A stretch of DNA of 64,000 bases from Pseudomonas svalbardensis (GTDB lineage: Bacteria; Pseudomonadota; Gammaproteobacteria; Pseudomonadales; Pseudomonadaceae), in the NCBI RefSeq assembly GCF_030053115.1, contig NZ_CP125619.1, positions 2,801,501-2,865,500 of the forward strand, written 5' to 3'. Positions 47,657-57,005 of the stretch are shown here, in pieces. The notes beneath the pieces are model-generated. The model worked only from the letters and a program-made list of their open reading frames with translations. It was not told where the DNA came from and made no database searches. A program made the translations under genes and the position numbers. Position 1 is the stretch's first letter; the number at the start of each line of letters is the position of its first letter.

Positions 47657-48576
47657 ACGTCATCGACATTGAAGGCGTCAGCCAGCGCTATGGGCACGCC
47701 ACCGTGTTGCATCAGCTCAACCTCAGCCTGGCGGAAGGTGAAGTGCTGGGGTTGTTCGGGCACAACGGCGCGGGCAAGACCACCAGCATGAAACTGGTGC
47801 TTGGCCTGCTCCAGCCCAGCGAAGGGCAGGTCAGGGTGTTCGGCCGTTTACCCAGCGATCCCCACGTGCGGCGCCTGCTCGGTTATCTGCCGGAAAACGT
47901 GACGTTTTACCCGCAGCTGAGCGGTCTTGAGACCTTGCGTCATTTCGCGCGACTCAAAGGTGCTGCGTTCGCTCAGGTCGACGTGCTGCTGGAGGAAGTC
48001 GGCCTGGCGGGCGCGGCGCATCGGCGGGTCAAGACTTACTCCAAAGGCATGCGTCAACGGCTGGGGCTGGCGCAAGCGCTGCTCGGCGAGCCACGTTTGT
48101 TGCTGCTCGACGAGCCGACCGTCGGCCTCGATCCCATCGCGACCCAGGATCTTTATCGGTTGCTCGATCGCCTGCGCAGCCAGGGCACCAGCATCATTCT
48201 CTGCTCCCACGTCTTGCCGGGCGTCGAGGCGCACATCAACCGCGCAGCGATTCTGACCCAGGGTCGCCTGCTGGCCCTCGGCAGTCTCCACAGTTTGCGC
48301 GAGGAAGCCGGGTTGCCGACGCTGATTCGCGCCAACGGCCTCAAGCACGCCGGGCCCTTGCAGCAACGCTGGAACAACGCCGGACACGTCACCGAACGCT
48401 GGGGCGTCGAAGGGCTTGAAGTGGCCGCGCTCAATGGCAGCAAGCTCGGGCTGTTGCGCCAACTGCTCAATGAAGACGAGCCGGCCGACGTGGAAATCCA
48501 TCAGCCGTCTCTGGAAGATATTTACCGCTACTACATGAGCCGGACCGGTACGGCGCCGATCGGGGAGGCCGTATGA
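47653..48576 (+). CDS. nosF: NosF ABC transporter ATPase
   Basis: 307 residues from the ATG at 47653, overlapping nosD by 4 bases. Walker [10 protein letters not shown] at 36-44, signature [15 protein letters not shown] near 135 and Walker [14 protein letters not shown] near 155. It powers the NosDFY complex from the cytoplasmic side. Confidence 0.94.
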   Translation: MNVIDIEGVSQRYGHATVLHQLNLSLAEGEVLGLFGHNGAGKTTSMKLVLGLLQPSEGQVRVFGRLPSDPHVRRLLGYLPENVTFYPQLSGLETLRHFARLKGAAFAQVDVLLEEVGLAGAAHRRVKTYSKGMRQRLGLAQALLGEPRLLLLDEPTVGLDPIATQDLYRLLDRLRSQGTSIILCSHVLPGVEAHINRAAILTQGRLLALGSLHSLREEAGLPTLIRANGLKHAGPLQQRWNNAGHVTERWGVEGLEVAALNGSKLGLLRQLLNEDEPADVEIHQPSLEDIYRYYMSRTGTAPIGEAV

Positions 48577-49403
48577 ACGCTGTCTGGAACATGGCCCGCA
48601 AGGAATTCAGCGACGGTTTGCGCAATCGCTGGTTGTTGGCGATCAGTGTGTTGTTCGCGGTGCTGGCCATCGGCATCGCCTGGCTGGGCGCCGCGGCCTC
48701 CGGGCAATTGGGCTTCACGTCGGTCCCGGCCACCATCGCCAGCCTGGCCAGTCTGGCGACGTTTTTGATGCCGTTGATTGCGTTGCTGTTGGCCTATGAC
48801 GCCATCGTCGGCGAAGACGAAAGCGGCACGTTGCTGCTGTTGCTGACGTACCCCTTGGGTCGCGGGCAGATTCTGCTGGGCAAGTTTGTCGGCCACGGGT
48901 TGATCCTGGCGCTGGCGACACTGATCGGTTTCGGCTGCGCCATGCTGGCCATCGCCGTGCTGGTGGACGATGTCGAACTGAGCCTGCTGCTCTGGGCTTT
49001 TGGCCGGTTCATGGCGTCGTCGACATTGCTGGGCTGGGGTTTTCTGGGGCTGGCCTATGTGCTGAGCAGTGTGTCGGCCGAGAAGTCCACGGCGGCCGGG
49101 CTGGCGTTGGGTGTCTGGTTCTTCTTCGTGCTGGTGTTCGACCTGGCACTGCTGGCGCTGTTGGTGCTCAGCGAAGGGCAGTTCAACCCGAAAGTGCTGC
49201 CCTGGTTGCTGCTGCTCAACCCCGCTGACATCTATCGCCTGATCAACCTCTCCGGTTTTGAACCCGGCACCAGTACCGCGGGTGTGCTGACGCTGGGCAG
49301 CGATTTGCCGATGCCCGGCTTGATGCTCTGGCTGTGCCTGTCGCTGTGGGTGGCGGTGCCATTGGGCTCGGCCTGGCTGTTGTTTCGTCGCCGGGCGACA
49401 TGA
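48573..49403 (+). CDS. nosY: NosY ABC transporter permease
   Basis: 276 residues with six membrane helices. The N-terminal cytoplasmic stretch [15 protein letters not shown] and the [25 protein letters not shown] loop are typical of ABC-2 permeases of this type. It overlaps nosF by 4 bases and forms the membrane part of NosDFY. Confidence 0.93.
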   Translation: MNAVWNMARKEFSDGLRNRWLLAISVLFAVLAIGIAWLGAAASGQLGFTSVPATIASLASLATFLMPLIALLLAYDAIVGEDESGTLLLLLTYPLGRGQILLGKFVGHGLILALATLIGFGCAMLAIAVLVDDVELSLLLWAFGRFMASSTLLGWGFLGLAYVLSSVSAEKSTAAGLALGVWFFFVLVFDLALLALLVLSEGQFNPKVLPWLLLLNPADIYRLINLSGFEPGTSTAGVLTLGSDLPMPGLMLWLCLSLWVAVPLGSAWLLFRRRAT

Positions 49404-49436
49404 GTTTCCACTTTGATAGTTTTGGAGGAGTTGACG

Positions 49437-49940
49437 ATGAGTACGTTTTATCTGACGACGATGCGCGTAGTGGCGGGCCTGATGATGTGCCTGTTGCTGA
49501 CGGCCTGTGACAATCCGGCGCAAGCCACTTACAGCAACGCGGCCACTGCCTTTCATCCCAGTGATGAATGCCATGTCTGCGGGATGATCATCAACGGATT
49601 CCCCGGGCCCAAGGGCGAAGTGGTCGAGCGGGCCGGGGTCAAGAAGTTCTGCTCCACGGCGGAAATGATTGGTTGGTGGTTGCAGCCGGAAAATCATCAT
49701 GGCGATGCAAAACTGTATGTCCACGACATGGGGCGCAGCCCATGGAACGCGCCGGATGATGCCCACCTGATCGATGCCAGAGATGCGTTCTACGTGTTCG
49801 GCACCCAACTCAAAGGCGCCATGGGCGTGGTGCTGGCGTCCTTCTCCAGCCGCGAGGCCGCTGAAAAGCTTGCCGCTGAACAGGGCGGTCGCTTGCTGCG
49901 GTTCAGCGAGATCACTCCGGCGCTGCTGCAGCAACACTAG
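49437..49940 (+). CDS. nosL: NosL copper chaperone lipoprotein
   Basis: 167 residues from the ATG at 49437, with GGAGGAG at 49424-49430. The signal ends in the lipobox LLLTAC (Cys24). The metal site ECHVCGMII (Cys45, Cys48, Met50) is the NosL Cu(I) motif, and a second ligand region RSPWNAPDDAHLIDA follows. It delivers copper to apo-NosZ or NosD. It ends the nos operon; nosX and tatE-like genes are not present after it. Confidence 0.92.
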   Translation: MSTFYLTTMRVVAGLMMCLLLTACDNPAQATYSNAATAFHPSDECHVCGMIINGFPGPKGEVVERAGVKKFCSTAEMIGWWLQPENHHGDAKLYVHDMGRSPWNAPDDAHLIDARDAFYVFGTQLKGAMGVVLASFSSREAAEKLAAEQGGRLLRFSEITPALLQQH

Positions 49941-50050
49941 CGTCGTCGAGAAAATCTGATCGCCGTCAAGTCGGTATTTCTTCACCTGCTCAAAGATAGG
50001 GGCTGGCTATGTCCCCCAGTGCTGGCATCCGTGATGCCCAGGAGTAAATG

Positions 50051-50794
50051 ATGAAAACCGAGTTTCAGGACCGTTTGGCGGTGGTCACGGGTGCCAGCTC
50101 CGGGATTGGCCTGGCACTGTGCGCCGCGCTGTTACCGCGCGGCGTCAAGGTGCTGGCGATGTCACGGACCCTGGGTGAACTGCCGGCCTTGCAGCAGATC
50201 TACGGCGAGCGGTTGCAGTGGTTTGCCGGGGACGTCACGAATCTGCAAGACCTGCGCGAACTGGCCGAGCGCGCGGCGGCGATTGGCCCCGTGGACTATC
50301 TGGTGCCCAACGCGGGGATCGCTGAAATGGCTGACAGTCTGGATATGCAGGCCTTCCAGCGTCAGTGGGCGGTCAACGGTGCCGGGGCGTTGAATACGCT
50401 GGCGGCGTTGCGGGGTGAGTTGGCGAACCCGGCGTCGGTGGTGTTTGTCGGGAGCTTCCTGACCGGTTCGAGCTTCCCCGGGCTGGCCGCCTGCATTGCC
50501 AGCAAGGCTGCGCTGGCGGCTCAGGCGCGGACGCTGGCGGTGGAGTTTGCGAGTTTTGATGTGCGCATTAATCTGGTCTCGCCGGGACCGACGGCTACCT
50601 CGATGTGGGATCACTTGGGGTTGAGCGATGGGGAGCTTGGCGATGTTGCCGACACGCTTGGCAAACGTCTGTTACCGGGTCATTTTCTAGATGCGGCATC
50701 GGTGGCTAATGTGATTGTCTTTCAGCTGTCGCAGGGGGCTCGGGGTGTTTACGGTCAGGACTGGAAGGTCGATAACGGTTACACCTTGGGCTGA
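50051..50794 (+). CDS. SDR-family protein with Cys in place of the catalytic Tyr
   Basis: 247 residues from the ATG at 50051; the preceding ATG at 50048 is also possible, with AGGAG just upstream. Cofactor motif TGASSGIG is at about 13-20 and NAGIAE at about 94-99. The catalytic Ser (VGSFLTGSS) and the Lys (IASKAAL) are present, but the usual Tyr four residues before the Lys is Cys (AACIASK). The protein is otherwise of normal length. It may be a weak enzyme or a non-catalytic binder. It lies downstream of nosL, separated by 110 bases. Confidence 0.82.
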   Translation: MKTEFQDRLAVVTGASSGIGLALCAALLPRGVKVLAMSRTLGELPALQQIYGERLQWFAGDVTNLQDLRELAERAAAIGPVDYLVPNAGIAEMADSLDMQAFQRQWAVNGAGALNTLAALRGELANPASVVFVGSFLTGSSFPGLAACIASKAALAAQARTLAVEFASFDVRINLVSPGPTATSMWDHLGLSDGELGDVADTLGKRLLPGHFLDAASVANVIVFQLSQGARGVYGQDWKVDNGYTLG

Positions 50795-50818
50795 AGGGTA
50801 AATATTTACGCTCGGAGT

Positions 50819-51505
50819 ACATATCCGTTGTTGCGGTAACGGCGGCTTAGGGTTCCGCCCTGACGGCGGGTCACTTGGAGAAGCGTCAAGTAACCAAACG
50901 CTCTTGCCCCTGACGTACGGTGCCTCGCCTAGGCTCGGCATACCCTCGCTCCGGTCCTGCTCCGTGGGCCCGCCGCCATCGGCCATCCATGGCCGGGGGC
51001 GGCTACCGCGGCATCCTTGCCGCGGTGCCCACTGCGCAGAACCTGCGCTCGGCCTTCCGACGGGGCAGATCAAGATCAAGATCAAGATCAAAAGCCAAAG
51101 CGAGGCGGCCTGATAGCCGACCTGATGTCTGCCAAGGTCATTGGCGGTGGACACCTATGTCATGCCCGCCAAAAATCCAACTGTGGGAGCGAGCCTGCTC
51201 GCGAAGGCGGACTTACATTCAACATTGATGTCGACTGACAGGGCCTCATCGCGAGCAGGCTCGCTCCCACAGGGGAAATGCGTACGCTTTGAAGAGACAG
51301 GTCGGCCGGTAGGCCGCCTCGCTTTTGCTTTTGCGGTACACGCCCCCTCGAGAGGCCCACGGAGCAGGACCGGAGCGAGGGCATGGCGAGCCTGGGCGAG
51401 CCACCGAACGAAAGGGGCAAAAGCCCTTGGTTACTTGGGGATTTTCCAAGTGACCCGCCGTCAGGGCGGAACCCTAAGCCGCCGTTACCGAAGAAACGGA
51501 TATAC
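50819..51505. repeat. Large palindromic intergenic element, copy 2
   Basis: About 690 bases, bounded by ACATATCCGTTGTTGCGG at the left and the inverse near CGAAGAAACGGATAT at the right. The left arm, including the CCTAGGCTCGGCATACCC stretch, is nearly identical to copy 1 over about 240 bases and in the same orientation. The core differs: it holds a (GATCAA)n tract near 51067-51090 and a nested REP pair. No transposase or real gene is inside. Confidence 0.85.
51181..51274. repeat. REP pair nested inside the large element
   Basis: CTGTGGGAGCGAGCCTGCTC with GCGAA at 51181-51205 and the inverse GCGAGCAGGCTCGCTCCCAC near 51250-51270 form a doublet of the GAGCCTGCTC variant, located in the core of the second palindromic element. 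Confidence 0.85.
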
Positions 51506-51514
51506 ACCCAAGGC

Positions 51515-53008
51515 CTAGTGCGAAGTCCCCTCGGCAAACTCAATCTTGTTCCCCACGTTGTACTTGCCCGAAGGCTTGTTCATCGGAATGCGTTTGATCT
51601 CCTTCAGGGTGCTGCTGTCGTAAACAATCAGCGCACCGTCGGTGGCCCAGATGCTCAGCAGCAGGTAACGGCCGTCACGGGTGAACTCAACATGAGCGGC
51701 AGTTTTACCGGGCATCGGGCGCAAGGTGTGGGCGATTTCCAGAGTCTGTTTGTCGATCAGGTGGATCGCATCGTTGTCGGGCCCGAAGAACACGTCGGTC
51801 CAGGCATACCGCGAATTGACGTGACTGCGCATGAAAAACCCGGGCCCCAGGGTCGGGATTTCCTTGATCAGTTTCCAGGTCTTGAAGTCGATGACCGAGA
51901 TCAGCCCCTTGCTGATATTCGGCGTGGCGAACACCCACTCGCCGTTGCGTTTCCAGTAGGTCCCCGACCCCAAATGCGGCATGCCCGGCAGCGGTATGTC
52001 GGTGACTACCTTGCCGCTGTCGAGGTCGATCACCTGACCGCCCTGGGCCTTGCGCGACGTCGCCAGCAGCTGTTTGTAGTCCGGTGAAAAGGAGAAATCG
52101 TCGAGAACATCCCCGGCAGGGATCCGCCGTGGTTCGAAATCCGGGGTGCCGGCCCAGGACAGTTCCCAGACTTCCTTCACGTCCTTGAGCGCGACGATGA
52201 AGCTGTCCCGCGGCGGGGCGGAGTAGACCGCGCTGACCCGTGACGCGGTGCCGTCCTGACCGATCGTGGGAATGGTTTTGACCAGCGACAGATCGCGAGC
52301 ATCGAGCACCACCAGGTTGCCGGGCAAATAGTTGCCCACCAGCACCCAGCGTCCATCCTTGCTCACCGCCAGGTTGCGGGTATTGAGGCCGGCGCGAACC
52401 TCGGCGATCAGTTTCAGGTTGTGCAAGTCATACAGGCTGATCCAGCCGTCACGGGAGGCGAAGTAGACGAAGCGCCCGTCGGGTGAGAACTTCGGCCCGC
52501 CATGCACGGCAAAGTGCGAAGCAAACCGCGCCAGCACCTCAAAGCGGTCACCGTCGAGGATGTCGATGTGATGGTCGCCGGCTTCCACCACCACGAACAG
52601 GTTCAGCGGGTCGGCGCCGTGCTGGGGCGTGGTGGGCAGCTTGCTGAGGTCCGCGAGCATCGAGTGACTGCCGAGAATGTCGTCATTGCTCCAGGTGGGC
52701 GGGGTGGCGGGCGGTTGCTGAAGGTAGTCCACCAGCGCGTCGATCTGCGCGGGGCTGAACACAGTGGCATACCCGGCCATTTGGCTCGCGGGGCGACCGT
52801 TCTGGATCACGCTGCGGATTTCATCAGGTTTGATCCGGCTGAGACTCTCCGGCAACAACGCCGGCCCCGCAGCGCCGAGACGGTTAATGCCGTGACAGCG
52901 CTGGCAATGCTGCTGATAGTTTTCCGCGGCGTGTTCAAGTGCAGGAACCGCTGCGCCGGCCTGGGCCGCGCTGACCCATAACATGTGCGCAAGGAGCATG
53001 CGCCTCAT
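51515..53008 (-). CDS. nirN: NirN, dihydro-heme d1 dehydrogenase
   Basis: 497 residues from the ATG at 53008, which overlaps the nirE stop. Signal peptide, then a cytochrome c domain with CQRCH (Cys35, Cys38, His39). An eight-bladed d1-type propeller follows, homologous to NirS (FVVVEAGDHHIDILDGDRFEV, FSPDGRFVYFASRDGWISLYD). NirN oxidises dihydro-d1 to heme d1 in the periplasm. It ends the nir operon and is followed by the second palindromic element. Confidence 0.92.
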   Translation of the reverse strand: MRRMLLAHMLWVSAAQAGAAVPALEHAAENYQQHCQRCHGINRLGAAGPALLPESLSRIKPDEIRSVIQNGRPASQMAGYATVFSPAQIDALVDYLQQPPATPPTWSNDDILGSHSMLADLSKLPTTPQHGADPLNLFVVVEAGDHHIDILDGDRFEVLARFASHFAVHGGPKFSPDGRFVYFASRDGWISLYDLHNLKLIAEVRAGLNTRNLAVSKDGRWVLVGNYLPGNLVVLDARDLSLVKTIPTIGQDGTASRVSAVYSAPPRDSFIVALKDVKEVWELSWAGTPDFEPRRIPAGDVLDDFSFSPDYKQLLATSRKAQGGQVIDLDSGKVVTDIPLPGMPHLGSGTYWKRNGEWVFATPNISKGLISVIDFKTWKLIKEIPTLGPGFFMRSHVNSRYAWTDVFFGPDNDAIHLIDKQTLEIAHTLRPMPGKTAAHVEFTRDGRYLLLSIWATDGALIVYDSSTLKEIKRIPMNKPSGKYNVGNKIEFAEGTSH

Positions 53009-53844
53009 ATCGCCACCTTGGCGTGGCGTTGCAGCGCTTGAGCCGGGTAAAGCCGCGCCGGGTACTCCAGCTGTTCTGCACCAAACAAATCGACCACGGT
53101 GCCGATCACCGTCAGTGTCGGTATGCCCGGTGGACAATCCAGCGCCAGGGTCGGCAATTGGTGCAATTTGCCACGGGCGACGTGCTGGTCGGGACGCGTG
53201 CCGTTGCTGATCAGCGCCGCGGGTGTATCGGCCGACAGCCCGGCTTCGATCAAACGCTGAGCGATGATCCCCAGGTTCGACAAGCCCATGTAAAACACCA
53301 AGGTTTGGCTACTGTCGGCAAGGCTGCTCCAGGGCAGCGACAACTCGCCATCGCGTTGCAAATGACCGGTGATGAACCGGCAGGAATTGACCAGGTCGCG
53401 GTGGGTCAACGGTATGCCCGCATAAGCGCTGCAGCCGGAAGCGGCGGTAATGCCCGGCACCACTTGGCAGTCGATGCCGCGTTGCAGCAGGTACTCCAGC
53501 TCTTCGGCACCGCGACCAAAAATGAACGGGTCGCCGCCCTTGAGCCGGACCACGCGCTGCCCTTGATCGGCAAGGTCGGCGAGCAGTTCGTTGATCTGCT
53601 CCTGGGGCAGGCTGTGGCAGCCACTGGCCTTGCCGACGTAATGCCGGGCGCAGGTCAGTGGGATCAATGTCAGCAGCTCGGGGCTGATTAGCCGGTCATA
53701 GACCACGGCGTCGGCCTGCATCAACAGGCTCCAGGCGCGCAGGGTCAGCAGGCGTGGATCGCCGGGGCCGGCGCCGACCAGGGCAACTTCGCCCGGCCGG
53801 AACGGGGACTCAAGTGTGGCCGGTATAGCAATCGATGGAGGCAT
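53005..53844 (-). CDS. nirE: NirE, uroporphyrinogen-III C-methyltransferase for heme d1
   Basis: 279 residues from the ATG at 53844, with AAGGA suitably placed; an ATG at 53865 is an alternative. Motifs VALVGAGPGDPRLLTLRA, RLKGGDPFIFGRGAEE and GITAASGCSAYAGIPLTHR define the SUMT/CobA family. It makes precorrin-2, the first committed step of heme d1. Its position between nirJ and nirN marks it as the nir-dedicated copy. Confidence 0.93.
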   Translation of the reverse strand: MPPSIAIPATLESPFRPGEVALVGAGPGDPRLLTLRAWSLLMQADAVVYDRLISPELLTLIPLTCARHYVGKASGCHSLPQEQINELLADLADQGQRVVRLKGGDPFIFGRGAEELEYLLQRGIDCQVVPGITAASGCSAYAGIPLTHRDLVNSCRFITGHLQRDGELSLPWSSLADSSQTLVFYMGLSNLGIIAQRLIEAGLSADTPAALISNGTRPDQHVARGKLHQLPTLALDCPPGIPTLTVIGTVVDLFGAEQLEYPARLYPAQALQRHAKVAI

Positions 53845-53914
53845 GGGACGTCCTTGGTGCTTCATCAGGTTGACCGGCCCCAGCCTTTGTCAGGTGGTTG
53901 GCCGGACGGGCTAT

Positions 53915-55093
53915 TCAGTGGGTGATGCAAGGGATGGTGGGTAATGGCGGCACACCGATTTCGTCATCGCTGAGGTGGCAGCCGGGGTCCTGGCCCCACA
54001 AATCACCCTCGGCCCAGGCGCGTGTGCGGGTGTTGCCGTTGCAGATGGGCAACCAGCGGCATTCTGCGCAACGACCGCCGACGGCGCGGGGATGCTCACG
54101 CAGGCGCAACAGCAGGGCATCCGGCTGATCCAGCCACAACGTGCGGAACGGCGTGCGGCGGACATTACCCACCGAGTGCTGCCACCAGTAGGTGTCCGGG
54201 TGCACTTCGCCGGTGTTGTCGATGTTGGCAATGCCGCTGCCCGACGCGTTGCCGCCCCAGGCGCGGAGCATTTTTTCCAGGCGTGGGTAATGCTCGGGAA
54301 GACGCACGGCTGCCCATTGCAGCAGGAGAATGGCGTCGGCATCGTTGTTGCCGCTGACAAAATCGCTGTCGCGGCCCTGTTGGATGTCTTCCCAGGCGCG
54401 CTCGAAGATCAGCGTCATGGCCTCGCGGCTCATCTGCTGGTGTGCGTCGAGTTTGCGACTGCGTTTGCCGCGACCGCTGTAGTTGAGGTGCGACAGGTAA
54501 AACTTTTGCACGTCGTACTCGCGCATCAGCGCCAGCAGTTGGGGCAGCTGAGGGTGGTTCTCCTGGGTCAGGGTGGTACGCAGGCCAACGCGAATGCCCT
54601 GTTCGCGACAGAGCCGGATTGCCTGCATGGAACGGGCGAAGCTGCCCTTGAGTTGGCGGAAGGCGTCATGGGTGGCTTCCAGGCCATCGATGCTGATCCC
54701 GACGTAGTCGAAGTTCGCCGCGCTGATCTGCGTGATGTTCTGCTCATCGATCAGCGTGCCGTTGGTGGACAAGGCCACAAAGAAACCCTTGGTCCGGGCG
54801 TAGGCACTGAGCACAAACAGATCCTCGCGCAACAGCGGTTCGCCACCGGAAAGAATCAACACCTTGACGCCGGCATCGTGCAGATCGTCAATCACGGTCA
54901 GCGCAGCGGCCGTATCCAGTTCGTCGCGAAAGACACTGTCGGCCGAGGTGGCGTAGCAATGTTTGCAGGTCAGGTTGCAGCGCCTGAGCAGGTTCCATAT
55001 CACCACCGGCGCCCGATTGCTGCCCGGCGGACTGGTTCTGGGCGCAGGGGCCTGGCCGGCCAGTGCACGCAGGTATTGGCTGATCCTCAACAT
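53915..55093 (-). CDS. nirJ: NirJ, heme d1 biosynthesis radical-SAM protein
   Basis: 392 residues. The radical-SAM cluster is Cys39, Cys43 and Cys46 in RRCNLTCKHCYATSAD, followed by LSGGEPLLREDLF. The C-terminal auxiliary cysteine region (CAECRWLPICNGNTR) belongs to the SPASM-like group. It removes the propionate chains from the 12,18-didecarboxysiroheme intermediate. It lies 26 bases after nirH. Confidence 0.94.
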   Translation of the reverse strand: MLRISQYLRALAGQAPAPRTSPPGSNRAPVVIWNLLRRCNLTCKHCYATSADSVFRDELDTAAALTVIDDLHDAGVKVLILSGGEPLLREDLFVLSAYARTKGFFVALSTNGTLIDEQNITQISAANFDYVGISIDGLEATHDAFRQLKGSFARSMQAIRLCREQGIRVGLRTTLTQENHPQLPQLLALMREYDVQKFYLSHLNYSGRGKRSRKLDAHQQMSREAMTLIFERAWEDIQQGRDSDFVSGNNDADAILLLQWAAVRLPEHYPRLEKMLRAWGGNASGSGIANIDNTGEVHPDTYWWQHSVGNVRRTPFRTLWLDQPDALLLRLREHPRAVGGRCAECRWLPICNGNTRTRAWAEGDLWGQDPGCHLSDDEIGVPPLPTIPCITH

Positions 55094-55119
55094 GCCACTC
55101 TCCTTGAGTCAGGGTGTGT

Positions 55120-55623
55120 TCAGCGCGAAGCGGGCGGCAGGCGCAAGCCGGTTTTTTTCAGGATGCGGCTGCTCACCAGCATCTCGTCGGCCCCACAGGC
55201 GTCGCCCAGCAAATAGCGCAGGTGCTCGCGGTAGCTGTTGATTTCATCGCTGCTGCGGCCATGCACCATGGCGAACAGGTTGTAACGCCAGTCGGTTCGG
55301 CGCGGACGGCGATAGCAGTGGCTGACGAAGGGTTGCGCGCCGATCAGCGCACCGAGGCGCGGCATGTCGGTGTCGCGCACATCCCAGACCGTCATGCCGT
55401 TGTGGCGATAGCCCAGTCGGTAGTGATTGGGCACGGCAGCGATCCGCCGAATCGCGCCCTCGGCCTGCAAGCGCTTGAGCAGATCCAGGGTGGCTTCGAT
55501 GTTGAGCCCCAGCTGTTCGGCGAGCCACGCCCACGGGTCGTCCAGCAGCGGCAGACCGGCTTGGGTCAACACGATCAGACGCTGGACGAGGGTGTCTTCA
55601 GGCCGGGAAATACAGACCGACAT
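55120..55623 (-). CDS. nirH: NirH, siroheme decarboxylase subunit
   Basis: 167 residues of the AsnC/Lrp-like fold used by siroheme decarboxylases: a helical DNA-binding-like part (LAEQLGLNIEATLDLLKRLQAEGAIRRIAAV), then the core with YRLGYRHNGMTVWDV and RRTDWRYNLFAMVHGR. It acts with NirD, NirL and NirG. It overlaps nirG by 26 bases. Confidence 0.9.
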   Translation of the reverse strand: MSVCISRPEDTLVQRLIVLTQAGLPLLDDPWAWLAEQLGLNIEATLDLLKRLQAEGAIRRIAAVPNHYRLGYRHNGMTVWDVRDTDMPRLGALIGAQPFVSHCYRRPRRTDWRYNLFAMVHGRSSDEINSYREHLRYLLGDACGADEMLVSSRILKKTGLRLPPASR

Positions 55624-56041
55624 GGTAGGTCTCCTCTTTGGGCAGGTTGAGCGGCGGCAGGCCGGTCAGGGTTTCGATGCGCTGCAGCGTCTCGGTGATG
55701 GCGTGTTCGGTCGCGCAGCCGAGCACGAACCACATGTTCCAGGCGTGCTCGCGTCGGTAGTTGTGCGCCACTTCAGGCAGGCCCAGCAGTTGCTCGGCGA
55801 CCTCGTCGAAACGTTCTTCCGGGACCGCCAGCGCCGCGAGGGTGAAGGCGCCGCCCAGCCGTTCGATGTCGAACATCGGGCCGAAGCGTGTGAGCACGCC
55901 GTCATCGAGCAGGGCATGCAGTCGGTCGAGCAGTTCAGTGCTGCTGCTCTCCAGTTCGGCCGCCAATACCCGCCAGGGGTGGCGCACCAGCGGCAGGCCC
56001 AGTTGCAAGCGGTTGATCAGGCGACGGTCGAGGTCATCCAT
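55598..56041 (-). CDS. nirG: NirG, siroheme decarboxylase subunit
   Basis: 147 residues from the ATG at 56041, inside the end of nirL. Same fold as NirD, NirL and NirH, with [29 protein letters not shown] and [15 protein letters not shown]. It pairs with NirH-type subunits to remove two acetate carboxyls from siroheme. Confidence 0.9.
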   Translation of the reverse strand: MDDLDRRLINRLQLGLPLVRHPWRVLAAELESSSTELLDRLHALLDDGVLTRFGPMFDIERLGGAFTLAALAVPEERFDEVAEQLLGLPEVAHNYRREHAWNMWFVLGCATEHAITETLQRIETLTGLPPLNLPKEETYHVGLYFPA

Positions 56042-56549
56042 GGCTCGGTGCTCCTGTTCGCGAGGGCGCAAAGCGGCCGCCGCACTGTTTGAAGACCTGG
56101 GTGCTGAACAGCAATTGATGGGGCAGGTCGCTCAGCAGATGCTCCTCCAGCAACGCCTGTATCTGCGCCTCCACCCGGTCACGTTGACGCCCGTGCACCA
56201 TGCAAAACAGGTTGTACCGCCACTGCGGCAAGCGCCGGGGCCGCTGATAGCAAAGGTTAATGCCGGGCGCTCGCCCCAGGCGCTGGCCGACTTCGTCGAT
56301 CAGCGCGTCGGGAATATCCAGCACCAGCATGGCGTTGGCGGTAAAGCCCAGCGCGCGATGGTGCAGCACCAGGCCGATACGGCGAAACAGCCCTTGCTCG
56401 CTCCATTGGCGCATTTGCTCGAGCACCTGGTTTTCGTCGGTGTTTATCCGTTCGGCGAGTTCCTGATAGGGGCGCGCTACCAGCGGCAATCCGCCTTCGA
56501 GGTGCCGACGCAGCGCCAGCGCTTGTTTGGGGCTCAATCCGGGCTTCAT
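56034..56549 (-). CDS. nirL: NirL, siroheme decarboxylase subunit
   Basis: 171 residues. It resembles NirH more than Nir[31 protein letters not shown] and [22 protein letters not shown]. It overlaps nirD by 4 bases (ATGA) and nirG by 8. Part of the NirDLGH complex in the cytoplasm. Confidence 0.9.
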   Translation of the reverse strand: MKPGLSPKQALALRRHLEGGLPLVARPYQELAERINTDENQVLEQMRQWSEQGLFRRIGLVLHHRALGFTANAMLVLDIPDALIDEVGQRLGRAPGINLCYQRPRRLPQWRYNLFCMVHGRQRDRVEAQIQALLEEHLLSDLPHQLLFSTQVFKQCGGRFAPSRTGAPSHG

Positions 56550-57004
56550 GATTTTTCTCCCAGGGCAAAACCGAGGTCGATGCGGTAGGCGGTCAACATC
56601 GGCAGGTCCAGCGGCATGAGGCCGGTGTCGTTCTCCAGTTCCTTGAGCACACGGTCGATGTGTTGGCGATCAGGGGCGGTCAGCACAAACCACAGGTTGT
56701 AGAAATGCTCCCGTGCGTAGTTGTGATTGACCTCGGGGTACTGACTGACGCGATCGGCCACCTGTTGCAGGCGTTCGGCGGGCACGGCGAGGGCGGCGAG
56801 GGTGCTGGCCCCGGCGCGGCTGTGTTCGAACACCGGGCCGATCCGTGAGAGGGTGCCGGCCTGATCCATTTCTTCCAGGCAGGTCATCACCTGGGATTCG
56901 CGGCAACCGAGAATCCGCGCCATCTCCTTGTACGGTGACGGGCACAGCGGCATGCCGTGCTGGAAGCGGTCGATGAGTTGGCGACTGAGCAGCTCAAGGT
57001 TCAT
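56546..57004 (-). CDS. nirD: NirD (heme d1 pathway), siroheme decarboxylase subunit
   Basis: 152 residues, NirG-like: [28 protein letters not shown] and [18 protein letters not shown]. It belongs to the heme d1 set and is unrelated to the assimilatory nitrite reductase subunit of the same name at 37164. It begins 1 base after nirF ends. Confidence 0.9.
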   Translation of the reverse strand: MNLELLSRQLIDRFQHGMPLCPSPYKEMARILGCRESQVMTCLEEMDQAGTLSRIGPVFEHSRAGASTLAALAVPAERLQQVADRVSQYPEVNHNYAREHFYNLWFVLTAPDRQHIDRVLKELENDTGLMPLDLPMLTAYRIDLGFALGEKS

Positions 57005-57005
57005 T

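Noticed and set aside
48531-49985. 484-codon minus-strand ORF opposite nosY-nosL
   Set aside because: Extreme Gln/His/Arg content is the antisense of membrane and lipoprotein genes; not a coding sequence.
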